Below are positions 5,152 to 7,683 of a DNA stretch of 7,683 nt, in pieces. The translations under genes were made by a program, and so were the position numbers. Origin of the DNA: 2-02-FULL-62-14 sp035632555 (lineage in GTDB: Bacteria; Nitrospirota; Nitrospiria; Nitrospirales; Nitrospiraceae); NCBI GenBank assembly GCA_035632555.1, contig DASQGO010000015.1:1-7683 (forward strand). The letters run 5' to 3'. The notes under the pieces were generated by a model. It did no database searches. It worked only from the letters and a program-made list of their open reading frames with translations, and was not told where the DNA came from. Within the stretch, counting starts at the first letter, position 1; every line of letters begins with the position of its first letter.

Positions 5152-6177
5152 ATGAACGATCGGTTTCTGAAAGCCTGCCGCCGCGAACCGGTGGACTGCA
5201 CGCCGGTGTGGTTCATGCGGCAGGCCGGCCGCTACATGCAGGAGTACCAGGCGGTTCGCGCCAAACATTCCATCCTCGAAGTCTGCAAGACACCCGAACT
5301 CGCCGCACAGGTCACGCTCCAGCCGATCGACCGCTTTCCCCTAGACGCCGCGATCATTTTTGCAGACATCCTACTGCCGCTGGAGCCGATGGGGCTCTCG
5401 CTCACGTTCACCGAGGGCGAAGGGCCGGTCATCAGGAATCCCATCCGCGACCGCGCGGCGGTGGAGCGGCTCAAGATCATCGATGGCGACGAGTTGCGCT
5501 ACGTCGAAGAAGCGATCAGGCAGGCCCGCAAGGCGCTCACCGGGAAAGTGCCGCTCATCGGGTTTGCCGGCGCGCCGTTCACGCTGGCGAGCTACGCGAT
5601 CGAAGGCGGCGGCTCAAAAAATTTCATCACGACCAAGCAGTTCATGTATCGCGAGCCGGAAGCCTGGCACAAGCTCATGGACAAGCTGGCCCGCGTGGTG
5701 ACCGGCTACCTGCGCCGCCAGATTCGAGCCGGCGCCCAGGCCGTGCAGCTGTTCGACAGCTGGGTGGGCTGCCTCTCGGCCGGCGACTATGCCGAATACG
5801 TGCTGCCGCACGTGCAGCTGATCTTTGAAGGATTGAAACGCGAGAGTGTGCCGGCGATTCATTTCGGAACCGGCACGGCGGGGTTGCTCACGCTCATGAA
5901 AGAAGCCGGAGGAACCGTGATCGGAGTGGATTGGCGCGTGCATCTGGACGAAGCCTGGGCCGCGGTCGGCCACGATGTCGCGGTGCAGGGCAATCTCGAT
6001 CCGGTGGTCCTGTTCGCCCCGCTGCACGAAATCGAACGGCGGGTGGAGGATATTCTCCGGCGCGCCGACGGTCGGCCCGGCCACATTTTCAATCTCGGCC
6101 ACGGGATTCTTCCGAACACGCCCGTTGAGAACGTGGCGGCCACCGCGGAGTTCGTCCACAAACTGAGTCAACGGTAA
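5152..6177 (+). CDS. hemE: Uroporphyrinogen III decarboxylase
   Basis: A 341-residue protein, the usual length. It removes four carboxylates from uroporphyrinogen III to give coproporphyrinogen III in the cytoplasm. Signature 1 is WFMRQAGRYMQEY (20-32), with substrate-binding R23 and R27; Q30 replaces the common Pro. D72 in IIFADILLP is the catalytic Asp that holds the pyrrole nitrogens. Signature 2 is GFAGAPFTLASY (137-148), with Y148, followed by IEGGGSKNF. H317 in NLGHGI is the conserved C-terminal His. An in-frame extension upstream to 4954 exists, but it would cross the promoter and leader and does not fit the family, so ATG 5152 is chosen; GGGGGA lies four bases before it, with an in-frame GTG directly in front as a minor alternative. 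It is the first gene of a hemE-hemH-hemY operon; hemH begins seven bases after its stop. Very secure. Confidence 0.98.
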   Translation: MNDRFLKACRREPVDCTPVWFMRQAGRYMQEYQAVRAKHSILEVCKTPELAAQVTLQPIDRFPLDAAIIFADILLPLEPMGLSLTFTEGEGPVIRNPIRDRAAVERLKIIDGDELRYVEEAIRQARKALTGKVPLIGFAGAPFTLASYAIEGGGSKNFITTKQFMYREPEAWHKLMDKLARVVTGYLRRQIRAGAQAVQLFDSWVGCLSAGDYAEYVLPHVQLIFEGLKRESVPAIHFGTGTAGLLTLMKEAGGTVIGVDWRVHLDEAWAAVGHDVAVQGNLDPVVLFAPLHEIERRVEDILRRADGRPGHIFNLGHGILPNTPVENVAATAEFVHKLSQR

Positions 6178-6184
6178 ATTGCGC

Positions 6185-7129
6185 ATGCCTGGATCGCAAA
6201 GACCGACGGCCATTCTCTTGATGGCGGTGGGAGGGCCGGACAAGCTGGAGAATGTCGAGCCCTATCTGCTCGATGTGCGCGGCGGACGGCCGACGCCGCC
6301 CGAATTAGTCGAAGAGATCACGGCACGCTATCGCGCCACCGGCGGAAAGACACCGGTGCTGGGAATCATGCAGGACATCGCCCGAAAACTGGAGCGGAAG
6401 CTCAACGGGCCGGGCGGCGAGCGCTATCGCGCCTATATCGGATTCCGGCACTGGCATCCCTATATTAAGGAGGCGTATGCGGAGCTGCTGGACGAACAGC
6501 CGGAGCAGCTCATCGGTGTCTGTATGGCGCCGCAGTATTCCTCGATGAGCATCGGCGCCTACATCAAAAAAGTCGAAGAAGCGCGGGCGGCGGCGGGCGG
6601 AGACTTTCTGGTCAGCTACGTGCAAAGCTGGCACGAACATCCGCGCTTGATCGATGCAATTGCCGGCAACATCACCGCCGCGCTGCAGAAGTTTCCGGCA
6701 GACGTGCGCGGCCGCGTGCCGATTCTCTTTACGGCGCACAGCCTGCCGGAGCGCATTGTACAGATGAAGGATCCCTATCCCGGCCATGTCAGGGCGACGA
6801 TGGATGCCGTGTGCCGGAAGCTTGACGCCGTGACGGCGCGGTTCGCCTATCAGAGCCAGGGACGGTCCAGCGAGAAATGGCTGGGGCCGACGGTGGAGGA
6901 AACCCTCGATGCCTTGCAGGCCGAAGGCCGCAAGCAGGTGCTGGTGGCGCCGATCGGGTTCATTTCAGACCATTTGGAAGTGCTCTACGATATCGATATC
7001 GAATTGAAACAGCGCGCGGCCAAACAGGGGATGCAGTTGGAACGGATCGCCATGTTGAACGCCACGCCGCCCTTGATCGACATCCTGGCGTCTGTGATCG
7101 AGCAACACGAGACCTCGCTGGTGCGGTAA
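6185..7129 (+). CDS. hemH: Ferrochelatase (protoporphyrin or coproporphyrin type)
   Basis: From ATG 6185 (a TTG at 6179 would add two residues) the protein has 314 residues, like the short soluble ferrochelatases. It inserts ferrous iron into a porphyrin. H185 in LFTAHSLPER (181-190) and E265 in PIGFISDHLEVLYD (256-269) are the catalytic pair. Many positions read like Bacillus CpfC by memory: YIGFRHWHP (84-92), MAPQYSS (114-120), QSWHEHP (147-153), WLGP and DHLEVLYD. At the iron-facing position of the first loop, MAVGGP (13-18), there is V15, where CpfC has Tyr and the human enzyme has Met. No C-terminal Cys cluster for a [2Fe-2S] centre and no membrane anchor. It begins seven bases after hemE and ends eight bases before the HemY start; no ribosome site is evident, so translation is probably coupled. 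Family secure; coproporphyrin versus protoporphyrin not decided. Confidence 0.97.
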   Translation: MPGSQRPTAILLMAVGGPDKLENVEPYLLDVRGGRPTPPELVEEITARYRATGGKTPVLGIMQDIARKLERKLNGPGGERYRAYIGFRHWHPYIKEAYAELLDEQPEQLIGVCMAPQYSSMSIGAYIKKVEEARAAAGGDFLVSYVQSWHEHPRLIDAIAGNITAALQKFPADVRGRVPILFTAHSLPERIVQMKDPYPGHVRATMDAVCRKLDAVTARFAYQSQGRSSEKWLGPTVEETLDALQAEGRKQVLVAPIGFISDHLEVLYDIDIELKQRAAKQGMQLERIAMLNATPPLIDILASVIEQHETSLVR

Positions 7130-7137
7130 ATTTCTCA

Positions 7138-7683
7138 GTGGGAACCCCATCCACACAATCGCCGCGGCATGTCGTCATCGTGGGCGGCGGCATCGCCGGC
7201 CTGACGGCGGCCTTTAGCCTCTACGAACAGGCGGCGAACGCGTGCCTGCCGCTGACCTGTACGCTGATCGAAGCGGGCCGCGAGTGGGGCGGGAAGATCG
7301 TCACGCATCGGGTGGGCGATCTGACGATCGAAGCCGGGCCCGATTCGTTTCTCTCGCAAAAACCCTTGGGCATCGAACTCTGCGACAAGCTGGGGCTGGC
7401 CGGCCGGCTCATCAATACTAACGCACATCAGAAGAAAACCTTCGTTTATTCGCGCGGGCGCCTGCGCGAACTGCCTGAAGGCTTGGTCGTCATCGTGCCG
7501 ACCAAGCTGGGCCCGTTTCTCAAAAGCGGGTTAATTTCCTGGCCCGGCATCGCGCGCATGGGGCTGGATCTGGTGCTGCCGGCCCGCCGCAGCGACGGGG
7601 ACGAGTCGCTCGCGGCGTTTTTCTCGCGGCGTCTCGGGCGCGAGGCTTTCGAGCGGGTCGTCGAGCCTCTGATGGCTGGCATC
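7138..7683 (+). CDS. hemY: HemY-type oxygen-dependent porphyrinogen oxidase (partial, C-terminus off the right edge)
   Basis: The first 182 residues are present. GTG 7138 is chosen as the start because it is the only start codon between the hemH stop and the FAD motif in this frame, giving a 12-residue lead. HVVIVGGGIAGLTAAFSL (11-28) is the FAD-binding Rossmann loop (GxGxxG), LIEAGREWGGKI (42-53) the second FAD motif, and IEAGPDSFL (63-71) the stretch after it. RELPEG, DESLAAFFSRRLG (155-167) and EPLMAGI (176-182) are landmarks of protoporphyrinogen/coproporphyrinogen oxidases (HemY/CgoX), peripheral-membrane FAD enzymes that take six electrons from the ring. The hemE-hemH-hemY order matches Bacillus, where this enzyme acts on coproporphyrinogen III. 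The substrate-binding half is outside the window, so the name hemY is by family; cgoX is the alternative. Confidence 0.93.
   Translation, partial: MGTPSTQSPRHVVIVGGGIAGLTAAFSLYEQAANACLPLTCTLIEAGREWGGKIVTHRVGDLTIEAGPDSFLSQKPLGIELCDKLGLAGRLINTNAHQKKTFVYSRGRLRELPEGLVVIVPTKLGPFLKSGLISWPGIARMGLDLVLPARRSDGDESLAAFFSRRLGREAFERVVEPLMAGI

Noticed and set aside
5614..6243. 209-codon minus-strand open frame antisense to hemE
   Set aside because: hemE on the other strand is certain. The frame has no recognisable domain, no promoter, and a composition expected from the third-position bias of hemE.
1..7683. Mobile element, CRISPR array, tRNA or toxin-antitoxin pair
   Set aside because: No transposase or integrase motif, terminal repeat, repeat-spacer pattern or tRNA cloverleaf was seen. 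The two small plus-strand genes are about 100 bp apart and neither looks like a toxin or antitoxin.

Overview
The window is a GC-rich, densely coded bacterial chromosome segment. Nine of its ten genes can be placed in a family or given a partial description, and three gene-poor gaps of 90-155 bp hold the only likely regulatory sequence. No gap exceeds 300 bases. I see no RNA gene, insertion sequence, CRISPR array, attachment site or origin. A hemE-hemH-hemY run, a divergent CbiX-like chelatase operon and several small conserved-looking proteins suggest a Nitrospira-like (Nitrospirota) bacterium. That taxonomic guess rests on remembered gene content, not a search, and is of moderate confidence.

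Layout. (1) 1-1058, minus strand: a small FmdB-type zinc-ribbon protein, followed with a single-base gap by a PstS-like periplasmic binding protein that runs off the left edge. (2) 1059-1213: a divergent promoter region with a perfect TATAAT box facing left and a TTGACC/TATCTT promoter facing right; the latter's -35 box lies on a near-perfect 20-bp palindrome. (3) 1214-3122, plus strand: a 58-aa protein, a 67-aa protein with H-x3-C and C-x2-C motifs, a ten-helix EamA/DMT transporter, and a 155-aa protein of unknown function. (4) 3129-4969, minus strand: a tightly packed operon transcribed right to left, DUF523/TudS-like, then an atypical SDR, then a CbiX-like chelatase. It converges on block 3 with six bases between the stop codons, and a hairpin covers both stops. 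(5) 4970-5151: a divergent control region with a good hemE promoter, a 10-bp direct repeat and a 7-bp-stem hairpin in the hemE leader. (6) 5152-7683, plus strand: hemE, hemH and hemY (partial), the last steps of haem synthesis, spaced 7-8 bases apart.

How the genes work together. HemE converts uroporphyrinogen III to coproporphyrinogen III. HemH inserts ferrous iron, and the HemY-type oxidase aromatises the porphyrinogen ring. The hemE-hemH-hemY order is the one used by Bacillus for the coproporphyrin-dependent route, so the true substrates of HemH and HemY here are open. The divergent operon carries a second class II chelatase, probably for sirohydrochlorin or a related isobacteriochlorin, with a predicted Fe-S DUF523 protein and an SDR oxidoreductase. 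A link between the two tetrapyrrole operons is an inference from position. No clearly new defence or mobile system is visible. The most unusual items are the chelatase with an inserted segment, the binding protein lacking phosphate-binding motifs, and the small Cys/His protein.
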